A stretch of DNA of 47,348 nt from Kutzneria sp. GTDB lineage: Bacteria > Actinomycetota > Actinomycetes > Mycobacteriales > Pseudonocardiaceae. The stretch is from NCBI GenBank assembly GCA_019239965.1, contig JAFAZC010000032.1:1-47348 (forward strand), given 5' to 3'. This document shows positions 24,606 to 32,344 of this stretch, one piece after another (the stretch's first letter is position 1; every line of letters starts with the position of its first letter). The position numbers and the translations under genes are program-made. Below the pieces are notes generated by a model. The model was given only the letters and a program-made list of their open reading frames with translations. It ran no database searches and was not told the DNA's origin.

Positions 24606-25573
24606 TGGGCGAGCCCTTGTTGGAACTGCGCGACATGACCGTGACCTACCACACCGGCCGCGGCCCGGTGCCGGCCGTACGCGGCGTCGACCTCGTGGTG
24701 GACACGGGACAGACAGTGGGACTCGCCGGCGAGTCCGGGTGCGGCAAGTCCACGGTGGCCCTTGCCGTGCTGCGGCTGCTGCCGACAACCGCGCGACTGG
24801 GCGGCAAGGTGTTGCTCAACGGCGAGGACGTCGTGGCGATGAAGTGGGGACGACTGCGGGCGGTGCGGTGGGCGAGCGCCTCGGTGGTGTTCCAGGGCGC
24901 CATGCACGCGCTCAATCCCGTGCGGCCGGTGGGGGAGCAACTGGCCGAGCCCATCCTGCTGCACGGCGGCGCGGGCGCGAACACCGTGTCCAGCAGGGTC
25001 GGCGACCTGCTCGAGCAGGTCGGCCTTCCCGCGCGCCGCGCGCGGGCGTATCCGCACGAACTGTCCGGTGGCCAGCGGCAGCGGGTGATGATCGCGATGG
25101 CGCTGGCCTGCGATCCCCAGCTGATCATCGCCGACGAACCCACGACCGCGCTGGACGTGATGGTGCAGGCACAGGTTCTCGACCTGGTGTCGAGGTTGGT
25201 CTCCGAGCTGGGCATCGGCCTGATGATGATCAGCCACGATCTGTCGGTGCTCGCCTCGACCTGTCAGCGGCTCGCGGTGATGTACGCAGGCCGGATCATC
25301 GAGCAGGGGCCGGCGCGTCAGGTGTTGCAGGCTCCCGCCCACCCCTACACCAAGGCTCTGTCCGCGGCGTTTCCGACCATCGGTGACCCCGAGTCCCGGT
25401 TGGCCCCACGCGGACTGCCCGGCGATCCGCCCGACCCCAGCGCCCTGCCGCCCGGATGCCCCTTCCATCCACGCTGCCCGTCCGCGTTCGCCGACTGTGT
25501 CGACACCGATGTCGCTCTGCGTCCGGTCGACACCGGGCGATCGGCCGCATGCCTGCTGGAGGTGCGACCGTGA
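24605..25573 (+). CDS. Peptide ABC transporter ATPase (DppD-type)
   Basis: A 322-residue cytoplasmic ATPase. Walker A is GESGCGKST, the signature is LSGGQRQR, Walker B is LIIADEPTTALD and the switch His is in ISHDLSVL. The C-terminal oligopeptide-ABC extension carries a Cys cluster (PPGCPFHPRCP..., then a DCV) typical of DppD/OppD, which in related proteins binds an iron-sulfur cluster. GTG 24605 begins at the last base of the preceding stop. Works as a heterodimer with the next gene. Confidence 0.93.
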   Translation: MGEPLLELRDMTVTYHTGRGPVPAVRGVDLVVDTGQTVGLAGESGCGKSTVALAVLRLLPTTARLGGKVLLNGEDVVAMKWGRLRAVRWASASVVFQGAMHALNPVRPVGEQLAEPILLHGGAGANTVSSRVGDLLEQVGLPARRARAYPHELSGGQRQRVMIAMALACDPQLIIADEPTTALDVMVQAQVLDLVSRLVSELGIGLMMISHDLSVLASTCQRLAVMYAGRIIEQGPARQVLQAPAHPYTKALSAAFPTIGDPESRLAPRGLPGDPPDPSALPPGCPFHPRCPSAFADCVDTDVALRPVDTGRSAACLLEVRP

Positions 25574-26529
25574 CCGCGCTGCTGCGGGCCGACCAGCTGA
25601 CAGTGCGCTACCACACCCGTGGTGGCAGCGCCGCGCGCGCCATCGACGGGGTCAACCTGGACATCACGGCCGGTGAGATCATCGCACTCGTCGGGGAATC
25701 CGGCTGCGGCAAGACGACGCTCGCGCGCACCCTGCTCGGACTGCAGCGACCCACATCCGGCACGGTGCTGTACGAGGGCAAGCCGCTGGCCACGTCCGTT
25801 CGCGGTCTGCGTGAGTACCGGCGCAAGGCACAGTTAGTGTTGCAGGATCCGACCGGCGCGCTGAACCCGCGGCACACCGTCTACGAGGCGGTCGCCGAGG
25901 GATTGCGCATCCACCGGGTGCCCGGCGATGAGCGCGAGCTGGTCACCGAAGCGCTGTCCCGCGCCGGTCTGCGGCCGCCGGAGCGGTTCTTCGGCATGGT
26001 CCCGCACGAACTGTCCGGCGGCCAGCGGCAGCGCGTGGTGATCGCTGGCGCGCTCGCGCTGCGTCCCAGCGTACTGATCGCCGACGAGCCGGTGGCCTCC
26101 CTGGACGCCTCGGTCCGCGGCGAGATCCTGGCCCTGTTGCTGAGACTGCGTGACGAGCTGGGCCTTGCCGCGCTTGTCGTCACCCATGACCTCGGCCTGG
26201 CGTGGAACATCGCTGATCGGGTCGCGGTGATGTACCTCGGCAGGATAGTGGAGATCGGCCCGGTGGAGCAGGTGCTCACCGCACCGCAACACCCCTACAC
26301 GCGGGCGCTGTTGTCAGTGCTGCCCGAGTCCGGGCGGCCAGCGGTGGTGCTGACGGGGGAGACGCCTGATCCCACATGCGTCCCCGCGGGCTGCCGGTTC
26401 CATCCGCGCTGCCCACTGCTGGCGTCCGGAGTGGATGACGAGACCGGGCGACGGTGCCGGTCGGTCGACCTTCCCGTACTCGACGGCGACCACCGTTCGG
26501 CGGTGGCCTGCCACGCGGTGGGCGGCTGA
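25570..26529 (+). CDS. Peptide ABC transporter ATPase (DppF-type)
   Basis: A 319-residue cytoplasmic ATPase. Walker A is GESGCGKTT, the Q-loop is VLQDPTGALNP, the signature is LSGGQRQR, Walker B is LIADEPVASLD and the H-loop is VTHDLGLAWN. A C-terminal Cys motif (PAGCRFHPRCP) is also present. GTG start overlaps the DppD-type stop by 4 bases. Last gene of the transporter operon, so all five parts of a complete importer are present in canonical order. Confidence 0.93.
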   Translation: MTALLRADQLTVRYHTRGGSAARAIDGVNLDITAGEIIALVGESGCGKTTLARTLLGLQRPTSGTVLYEGKPLATSVRGLREYRRKAQLVLQDPTGALNPRHTVYEAVAEGLRIHRVPGDERELVTEALSRAGLRPPERFFGMVPHELSGGQRQRVVIAGALALRPSVLIADEPVASLDASVRGEILALLLRLRDELGLAALVVTHDLGLAWNIADRVAVMYLGRIVEIGPVEQVLTAPQHPYTRALLSVLPESGRPAVVLTGETPDPTCVPAGCRFHPRCPLLASGVDDETGRRCRSVDLPVLDGDHRSAVACHAVGG

Positions 26530-26539
26530 GTCGGTTCGG

Positions 26540-26747
26540 TCCAACGGACGCCCCGTGGTGGCGTCCACGTGGTCGGGCACGGTGTCGTGCCGGTCCCCGA
26601 CACTGGAGGTGCCGGTCGGCTCGAACATGAGAATCGACGCCCCGTCGACCGAGAACGGCTTGTGCTCGGTGCCACGGGGAACCACGAAGACCGCCCCCTT
26701 GCGCAGCGTCCGTTCGCTCGCCTTCCTCGCGCAGCGCGATGGTCAGC
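26540..26747 (-). pseudogene. Cupin-domain gene remnant
   Basis: On the minus strand one frame gives LTIALREEGERT and, after a frame change, a second gives TLRKGAVFVVPRGTEHKPFS followed by ILMFEPTGTSSVGD and DHVDATTGRPL. This is the second half of a small single-domain cupin (beta barrel, usually about 115-130 residues), but its first half is absent. The frame then runs on without a proper stop into the 3' end of the ATPase gene. It lies directly downstream of an AraC gene, so it may once have been regulated by it. Confidence 0.6.
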
Positions 26748-26756
26748 GGTGCCGGA

Positions 26757-27719
26757 TCAGGTGTTCAGCGTGTCCCGTGGCGAAACGCCGTAGGCGGCAC
26801 GGTAGTGGGTGGCGAAGCGGCCGGGGTTGGCGAAGCCCCAGCGGGCGGCTATACCGGTGACGGTCGCGCCGCTGGTGGGGTCCGCGGCCATGAGGGCGCG
26901 GTGGGCGCAATCGAGACGGACACGGCGCAGGTAGGCCATCGGGGTCGTGCCGAGATGGCGGCGGAAGGCGAGCTGGACGGCGCGGGTGGTCACGTAGGCG
27001 GCACGGGCGATATCGGCGACGCTGATGTCGAGGTGGGCGTCGGTTTCGATGTAGCTGATCGCCCTGCGCAGGGTGTCCGGATGGGCGTCGATGCGGTCGG
27101 CGACATGGGTCACCCCCACCGCGTCGTTCGGAAAGGTCGTCAGAATGGTCGCGGCCAGCATCCGGCTCGTGGCCCCCACCAACAAGGGACTGTGCGCCGC
27201 CTCCGGATTGTCGAACACCGAGTTGGCGGCGAACGAGATCGTGCTGACCAGATGGCGCGCCGCGGCCGGACTCACCGGATCGTGCCCGGTGAACCGTGGC
27301 GGCCTCTCGCCCCCCGTCACCGCCACGAGGTCATCAGGGCCCACGTCGGTCAGCTCCATGGCCAACCTGTTCAGCCGCGCACCATAGGGCCCGTTCGGCT
27401 CAGCGGCGAGGAACACCTCTCCCACCCCGTAGGTACGGCTCTTTGCGCCGCCGCGGTGTTCGATCGTGCCGCGCTGGACGCGCACGATGAGCAGATTACC
27501 CAGCGGCCGCGCCTCGATATCGAACACCATCGAGTTCGTAATCTGGGAAACCCGGAAACGTCCCGCGTCGCGGACAGTGTGCCGCATCCAGAAGTCGTCT
27601 TGATCGCTGGCGACATGCAGGTCCATGTCGCCATAGGCATGCAGCAGGTACTCATGTGCCTCATCGATATCTGCCGTGGCGAACTCCACCGTCGACACGG
27701 CACCTGCCCGGTCGGGCAT
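26757..27719 (-). CDS. AraC-family regulator (downstream paralogue)
   Basis: A 320-residue regulator. Residues 1-200 form an effector/dimerisation domain with a cupin-like beta-rich pattern (AraC-binding-like). Residues about 220-320 carry the two helix-turn-helix units, with ISVADIARAAYVTTRAVQLAF and the second ending VTGIAARWGFANPGRFATHY. It is separated by only 15 bases from the preceding AraC gene of identical length, and the two C-termini are clearly homologous. Probably the last complete gene of a STAS-AraC-AraC operon. Confidence 0.87.
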   Translation of the reverse strand: MPDRAGAVSTVEFATADIDEAHEYLLHAYGDMDLHVASDQDDFWMRHTVRDAGRFRVSQITNSMVFDIEARPLGNLLIVRVQRGTIEHRGGAKSRTYGVGEVFLAAEPNGPYGARLNRLAMELTDVGPDDLVAVTGGERPPRFTGHDPVSPAAARHLVSTISFAANSVFDNPEAAHSPLLVGATSRMLAATILTTFPNDAVGVTHVADRIDAHPDTLRRAISYIETDAHLDISVADIARAAYVTTRAVQLAFRRHLGTTPMAYLRRVRLDCAHRALMAADPTSGATVTGIAARWGFANPGRFATHYRAAYGVSPRDTLNT

Positions 27720-27734
27720 GATCTACCTCACTTG

Positions 27735-28697
27735 TCACATGTGCAGAGTCCGGTCGGGCAGCACACCGAATTGCTCGCGATAGCAGGACTCAAACCGTTT
27801 CGATCGCGCGAAACCCCACCGGGCGGCAACCTCGCCGACGGTGGCACCGGTTGTCGGATCGGCGGCTCGCAGATCGCGGTGTGCGCGGTCCAGCCGGACA
27901 CGCCGCAGATAACCCGTCGGCGTCGTCTCGTAGGTGCGCCGGAAAGCCATTTGCAGTGCGCGCACCGAGACACCGGTCGCCTGCGCGATATCGGTGACCG
28001 TGATCGGGCGTGCGGCGTTGGCCTCGATAAACGCCGTGGCACGCCGTATCGTGGCCGCACCGACACGACCAGAGCCCGCCAGGGAAGTAGCTGTCATCAT
28101 GGTGTTCGGGAACACGGCGAGAGCCGTCGCCGCGACCAACTCGGTGAGCTGCGTTTCGATCAGCGGGTTGGCCAACACCGAATTGTCCGCCTCCAGTTCG
28201 CGATGGACGAAACCGGTAAGGCTACGCCACTGCCGCGCCATCGATGCCGATACCGGCATCACGCCCTCGAAATGCGGCACCGCGGTATCAACGCCGAGCT
28301 GCGCGCGCACCACTCGCTCCAGGAGAGACATAGGCACGCGGATTACCGCGACGTCGATATCGCTCCAGTTCACGCTGCGGTCCGTCTCGGTCGGATAGCG
28401 GCTGACGTCACCGGCGCGACATCGCGTGTGGCTTTGGCCGGACGACGACTCGAACGTTCCGCCGAGCACGGTAGCGGCCATGAATGTGTCGAATGGGTGC
28501 ATCATCGCCCTGGTCGCCATGGTATGTCTCATCCTGTCAGCACCCAGATCACCGACGGTCAGCGACCGAATACGAAAGGCGAATCCGGTCGGGTCACCGG
28601 AGAATGCCATCGACCGCTCACCCGCGTAGATCCGGTTGATAACCTCGTGGGCGATGTCCGGATCGTGTGTTTCCAGGTCGAAAACATCGACAGACAC
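27735..28697 (-). CDS. AraC-family regulator (upstream paralogue)
   Basis: A 320-residue AraC protein with an N-terminal sensor domain and a C-terminal double helix-turn-helix: ITVTDIAQATGVSVRALQMA and then VGEVAARWGFARSKRFESCY. GTG 28697 is chosen because it gives exactly the length of the neighbouring paralogue and starts 22 bases after the STAS stop. A longer open frame upstream overlaps the STAS gene. The pair looks like a tandem duplication with diverged sensor domains. Confidence 0.87.
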   Translation of the reverse strand: MSVDVFDLETHDPDIAHEVINRIYAGERSMAFSGDPTGFAFRIRSLTVGDLGADRMRHTMATRAMMHPFDTFMAATVLGGTFESSSGQSHTRCRAGDVSRYPTETDRSVNWSDIDVAVIRVPMSLLERVVRAQLGVDTAVPHFEGVMPVSASMARQWRSLTGFVHRELEADNSVLANPLIETQLTELVAATALAVFPNTMMTATSLAGSGRVGAATIRRATAFIEANAARPITVTDIAQATGVSVRALQMAFRRTYETTPTGYLRRVRLDRAHRDLRAADPTTGATVGEVAARWGFARSKRFESCYREQFGVLPDRTLHM

Positions 28698-28719
28698 GGC
28701 GGCTCCCCTGGCTGCCTCA

Positions 28720-29118
28720 TCAGCAGCTGTCGTGCGGCGGCCCGGACCGAGGGAAGCGCGAGGTGCACATCGGCGTGGGGTGGACAACAACGCGAACCCG
28801 TTCACCGATCTCCAGCAGGTCCACCATCCGGCGCACGATCCCCTCGGCCGACACCCACAGGCAGGTGGACACGCCGCGCTCGGCACACTGGTTGGTGACG
28901 TCGAGCACGAGGTCCATCCCGGCCGCGGAACAAAATCGCAGTTGCCTCAGGTCGAGCACGACCATCGGTGGTGGTAAGACGAACGCCGCGGTGAGCAGGG
29001 TCATCATCTCGGCAGCGCACGGCGAGACGGTTGCCATGTCCAGCTCGCCGCACAACGCCAGAATGAATGCCTGCGGTGTCCGCATCGGCGCGATACCGAC
29101 CGCCTCCACCATGGTCAC
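28720..29118 (-). CDS. STAS-domain protein, anti-sigma-factor-antagonist-like
   Basis: A 132-residue STAS domain: ALCGELDMATVSP, then VVLDLRQLRFCSAAGMDLVL. In partner-switching antagonists such as SpoIIAA the loop reads F.DSSG, and the second Ser is phosphorylated. Here it reads FCSAAG, with Ala66 at the phosphoacceptor position, so the usual kinase-controlled inactivation looks lost. Ser64 is two residues earlier. First gene of a likely operon with two AraC regulators. No anti-sigma kinase or sigma factor is adjacent. Confidence 0.8.
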   Translation of the reverse strand: MTMVEAVGIAPMRTPQAFILALCGELDMATVSPCAAEMMTLLTAAFVLPPPMVVLDLRQLRFCSAAGMDLVLDVTNQCAERGVSTCLWVSAEGIVRRMVDLLEIGERVRVVVHPTPMCTSRFPRSGPPHDSC

Positions 29119-29316
29119 ACAGCCTCCACTGGCAGTCTCGGCTGTCGCCGGTCATCTCATCGTTGGACTACCGGCAAGCCTTGTCCAAGTTCAGATTCGC
29201 TTGCCCACCATGTCAGGCGCGGAGAAAAACTGGCAATCCACCCGAACGAATCGCAGTCACGTCGACAAGCCGGAAAACGAAGACCTCCGATGGTGGGAGC
29301 GCGCCCTTGCCCAACG

Positions 29317-29943
29317 TCAGGTCGCCGTCGCCGCGGAACGTCGCGCCAGGAACAGGGTGTGCCCGCTGGCGCCTTCCGGCACGAAGTCCTCGACGTGAAT
29401 GGACAGTCCGGCACGCGTGATCCATGACCGGTAGGTCGCGGTGTCGACATGGCTCCACCACATCGGGGCATCGACACCGAGCCAGTTGTCCTCGGTGCCG
29501 GTCCAGGCTTGGTGTCCGGTGGTAGCCAGGAACCATCCGCCGGGGCGCAGCCAGCCGGCGATCCGCGCCAGGAGCACAGGCTGCTCCCCAAGTGGCAGAT
29601 GGATCAGCGCGTACAGGCAGACCACCGCGTCGAAGGACGCCACGGGAAAGTCCACAGTGGTCGCGTCCGCCCTGATGAAGGTGGCATCAGGAACCAGTTG
29701 GCGTGCGCGGCGAATCTGGACCTCGCTGATGTCGACTCCGGTGACCGCATAGCCAGCGCTGGCGAGGGATCGCGCCAGCGGGACGCCGCAGCCGCAACCA
29801 AGGTCGAGAACAGTGCCATTGGACCGAACGCGCTGCCGCAGCGTATCGATCCAGGGTGCGTACTGACCGTCAGGGGCGTCGTCCGCGCGGTAGCGGTGCG
29901 ACACGGTGTCGTAGCCGCGGCGTACGACGTCCTTCGGGTCCAT
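29317..29943 (-). CDS. Class I SAM-dependent methyltransferase
   Basis: A 208-residue methyltransferase. Motif I is VLDLGCGCGVPLA, the acidic loop is VTGVDISEVQI, motif IV is FDAVVCLYALIHLP and the post-motif is GWLRPGGWFLATTG. These are typical of small-molecule methyltransferases. ATG 29943 (MDPKDVVRRGYDTVSHRY) is the usual family start; an ATG five codons earlier is less likely. It is separated from the STAS gene by 198 bases with no visible gene. Substrate unknown. Confidence 0.85.
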   Translation of the reverse strand: MDPKDVVRRGYDTVSHRYRADDAPDGQYAPWIDTLRQRVRSNGTVLDLGCGCGVPLARSLASAGYAVTGVDISEVQIRRARQLVPDATFIRADATTVDFPVASFDAVVCLYALIHLPLGEQPVLLARIAGWLRPGGWFLATTGHQAWTGTEDNWLGVDAPMWWSHVDTATYRSWITRAGLSIHVEDFVPEGASGHTLFLARRSAATAT

Positions 29944-30067
29944 AGCCGCCACGAACACACAGGTTAGGGCACTTCTCGGCGCCCGCCGAGTGATTTTCCG
30001 ACCCGGCCGATCGCATGGCGCGCTGCCGTGCGATCACATAACACTATGGTCACACCGCATCGGCTAT

Positions 30068-30092
30068 GGTGCGGTATCGATCCGACCGCACC
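30068..30092 (+). promoter_or_regulatory. Stem-loop upstream of the second STAS gene
   Basis: GGTGCGGT (30068-30075) and ACCGCACC (30085-30092) are exact inverted repeats with a 9-base loop, about 75-100 bases before the STAS start. It could be a regulator dyad or the first hairpin of a structured leader together with the next feature. Confidence 0.5.
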
Positions 30093-30127
30093 ACCTGCAA
30101 CAGACCACTTGCCAGGAGGGGCACCGG

Positions 30128-30160
30128 TCCTTCTGACGGTTCACTCCCGGTCGGAAGGAG
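30128..30160 (+). promoter_or_regulatory. Ribosome-site-sequestering hairpin
   Basis: TCCTTCTGAC (30128-30137) pairs with GTCGGAAGGA (30150-30159) over 10 positions with one G-U wobble and a 12-base loop. The right arm contains the Shine-Dalgarno GGAAGGAG (30153-30160) of the STAS gene at 30170. When folded, translation should be blocked. This fits an RNA thermometer or another opened-on-signal switch. The structure is read from sequence and its function is inferred. Confidence 0.55.
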
Positions 30161-30169
30161 CATATCGAC

Positions 30170-30649
30170 ATGGCGGACGACCTCGCCCGCGCGGCCGAGA
30201 CGCTGTCGACTAGAACCGAGTTGGTCACGGTCGGCGTCGAACACCACAGGGACGGCGTAATCGTCCATGTCGCCGGGGAGGTGGACATGGCCAGCGCCCC
30301 GGCTGTGTCCCAGACGTTCGACCGGGTGATCAGTGCCGACCCCGGCGCGGTCGTGCTCGACCTCACGCAGGTCGATTTCCTCAGCTCCTCGGGGCTACAG
30401 ATGCTGACCGACATGCGCCAGGATGCCAGCACCAACCACGTTCCTCTGTGGCTGGTCGCACAGGGTCGGGCCGTCCTGCGTCCGATGGAGATCACGGGCA
30501 TCCTCGACGGCTTCAGCGTGCTGCCGTCCGTGGCCGCCGCGTTGGCCACCGTCGCGGACATCCCTGCTCAGGTTGGCGACACGTGGCCGGAGAGCGGGGA
30601 TCGGGAGACGCTGTCCGGCACGAATCCGGAGAGCAAGGTCCGCCCTTGA
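30170..30649 (+). CDS. STAS-domain anti-sigma-factor antagonist
   Basis: A 159-residue protein with a STAS domain (about 20-120): VHVAGEVDMASAP and VVLDLTQVDFLSSSGLQML. The phosphoacceptor serine is present (Ser74 in FLSSSG), unlike in the STAS protein at 28720-29118. This is what a working partner-switch antagonist of a sigma-B/F type factor needs. The C-terminal 40 residues are polar and low-complexity. It has a perfect ribosome site that lies in a hairpin. The partner kinase is not in the window. Confidence 0.85.
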   Translation: MADDLARAAETLSTRTELVTVGVEHHRDGVIVHVAGEVDMASAPAVSQTFDRVISADPGAVVLDLTQVDFLSSSGLQMLTDMRQDASTNHVPLWLVAQGRAVLRPMEITGILDGFSVLPSVAAALATVADIPAQVGDTWPESGDRETLSGTNPESKVRP

Positions 30650-30754
30650 GACAACGGGACCAGGGGATCGCCTGCTGCGTCTGACCGTCGCAGGTGCGGT
30701 TCACCAGAAGGGGAATCCACTGCGGCCGCGGACACCCTTCGGTATATCGGTCGT

Positions 30755-31435
30755 ATGAGGATCGCACCACCAGCCGCGTACGACGACATCGCCGACTGGT
30801 ACGAAGGGGAGTTTCTCGCCCAGTCGGCGTCGGCACACCGTGACCCCATCGGGGTCGGCCGGGCACTGCACGACCTCCTCGGTATCGGTGCCGGCACCTG
30901 CCTGGAAATCGGGTGCGGCACTGGCGTCCATGCCGCACAGGTTCGGCAGCTCGGCTGGACGCCGGTCGGCGTCGACCTCTCCTCCGGGATGCTGCGGCAC
31001 GCCCGAGGTCGCCTTCCTCTCGCTCGGGCCGACGCCGAACGGTTGCCGGTCCGGGACGGCTCGGTGCCCGCCGTCGTCGCGGCGATGGTGCACACCGACA
31101 TGCCCGACTATTCGGCTGTGCTGCGCGAGGTGGCGCGGATCCTGTGTCCCGGCGGGATATTCGTCCACATTGGCGTGCATCCCTGCTTCTGCGGTGGCTT
31201 CGCCGACCGTACCGACCTGGCGGCCGTGGTGATCGGCCCCGGTTACCGTGACATCGGATGGACGACGAAGTCGTGGACGGCCAATGGGCTGCGCGACAAG
31301 GTGGGCGCGACACACCGCCCGCTGCCGGATCTGATGAACGCCTTCCTCGACGCCGGACTCGTGATCGACCGACTGGCCGAGGGTGGCGAACCGACTCCAG
31401 CGGTTCTTGCCCTCAGAGCCCGCAAGCCGCGATGA
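30755..31435 (+). CDS. Class I SAM-dependent methyltransferase
   Basis: A 226-residue methyltransferase-11-type enzyme. Motif I is LEIGCGTGVHAAQV, followed by VGVDLSSGMLRHARGRLP, then ADAERLPVRDGS and ILCPGGIFVHIG. No ribosome site precedes the ATG, but TATATC ends 6 bases before it, so the mRNA is probably leaderless. Stands between the STAS gene and a convergent nucleotidyltransferase gene. Substrate unknown. Confidence 0.85.
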   Translation: MRIAPPAAYDDIADWYEGEFLAQSASAHRDPIGVGRALHDLLGIGAGTCLEIGCGTGVHAAQVRQLGWTPVGVDLSSGMLRHARGRLPLARADAERLPVRDGSVPAVVAAMVHTDMPDYSAVLREVARILCPGGIFVHIGVHPCFCGGFADRTDLAAVVIGPGYRDIGWTTKSWTANGLRDKVGATHRPLPDLMNAFLDAGLVIDRLAEGGEPTPAVLALRARKPR

Positions 31436-31445
31436 GATGGCCGCA

Positions 31446-32231
31446 TCACCAGCCGGCTTCCACGCGTACCGCCGATGAACACAGTGCCCGAACGGTCTCG
31501 ACGGCGCTTTCCAGCTGTGGTGGCTCCGCCCGTATCCCGGCGATGATCTGATCGGCCTCCTGAAGGCCGGCTCGGGCAAGCAGCGTCTTCTCGTTGGTGA
31601 CCCATTCGCCCCGCGCCGCGAGTACAGCGTGTGCGGCCTGCGTGCAGGCCTGCGCCAGTAGCCCGACGCACTGCGCGAGCCGACCGTGGGCGGCGTGGTT
31701 CACCCGGGCATAGGTGAAGACCATGTCGGCGTTGGCCCACCAGACCTTCGGCGCGTTCTCCCGCAACGCCGCCGGATAGCTCGGGCGTGGCAGCTGCCCG
31801 CGTAGCACCTGGTTGATGGCCAGCTCGCCGACCACCAGATACGACGGAATGCCGGCGAGGTGAAACAGCAGCGGCTCGATGTGGAAACGCCCCTGCCTGG
31901 CTTCGGCGAGTTCGCGCTCAACGGTGTCGAGATCCCGGTAGTGCACGTCGACGTGACGGCTTTCGATACGAAGCCACGCACCGCCGTTGAACACCCCGCC
32001 GCCCCAGCCACCGATCTCGGAGACCTCGCCGGACCAGCCGATCCCGCGCAGCGCCGCCGGATCGAACTCGCCGCGGTAGTAGATGGCCAGATCCCAGTCG
32101 CTGTCGTCGCGCTGCGTGCCCTGCGCCCGGGAACCGCCGAGACAAACCGCCCGGACTGTCGGAAGCGCGGCAAGGCGGTCGGCGACCCGATCGAGGAAGC
32201 CGTCCTGATCGGGCACGTCAGCACTGTGCAT
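31446..32231 (-). CDS. Nucleotidyltransferase-domain protein (pol-beta fold)
   Basis: A 261-residue protein. The active-site signature GGSRAQGTQRDDSDWDLAIY contains the GS pair (33-34) and the metal-binding DxD (Asp45, Asp47). The C-terminal half is alpha-helical (DUF4037-like region). This fold includes aminoglycoside adenylyltransferases and toxin-antitoxin MntA-type AMPylators. A HEPN partner gene is not seen next to it, so neither role can be assigned. ATG 32231 has AGGA nearby. Confidence 0.82.
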   Translation of the reverse strand: MHSADVPDQDGFLDRVADRLAALPTVRAVCLGGSRAQGTQRDDSDWDLAIYYRGEFDPAALRGIGWSGEVSEIGGWGGGVFNGGAWLRIESRHVDVHYRDLDTVERELAEARQGRFHIEPLLFHLAGIPSYLVVGELAINQVLRGQLPRPSYPAALRENAPKVWWANADMVFTYARVNHAAHGRLAQCVGLLAQACTQAAHAVLAARGEWVTNEKTLLARAGLQEADQIIAGIRAEPPQLESAVETVRALCSSAVRVEAGW

Positions 32232-32309
32232 CCGGTGATCCTGCCACCAAACGGATCGCCTCGGTTTCCAGCTCATCAGCTCGTCGGTGACGGTCGTGGC
32301 GCCGTGACG

Positions 32310-32338
32310 TTGTCGACATACCGACTGGTCGGTATCAT
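32310..32338 (+). promoter_or_regulatory. Leaderless promoter with internal operator for the HAD-APH-ACAD operon
   Basis: -35 TTGTCG (32310-32315), a 17-base spacer, and -10 TATCAT (32333-32338, five of six consensus bases) lie exactly 6 bases before the GTG at 32345. The transcript should begin at the start codon. ATACCGAC-TG-GTCGGTAT (32318-32335) is a perfect 8-2-8 palindrome filling the spacer and touching the -10. It is of the ACCGACNNGTCGGT type often used by TetR regulators of acyl-CoA genes. A repressor there would directly block the promoter. No regulator gene is adjacent. Confidence 0.8.
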
Positions 32339-32344
32339 GGTAGC

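Noticed and set aside
29973..29995. Intrinsic terminator (CTCGGC/GCCGAG with ATTTT)
   Set aside because: A short 6-bp stem and a weak T-run are present, but it lies between divergent genes, where no transcript should end.
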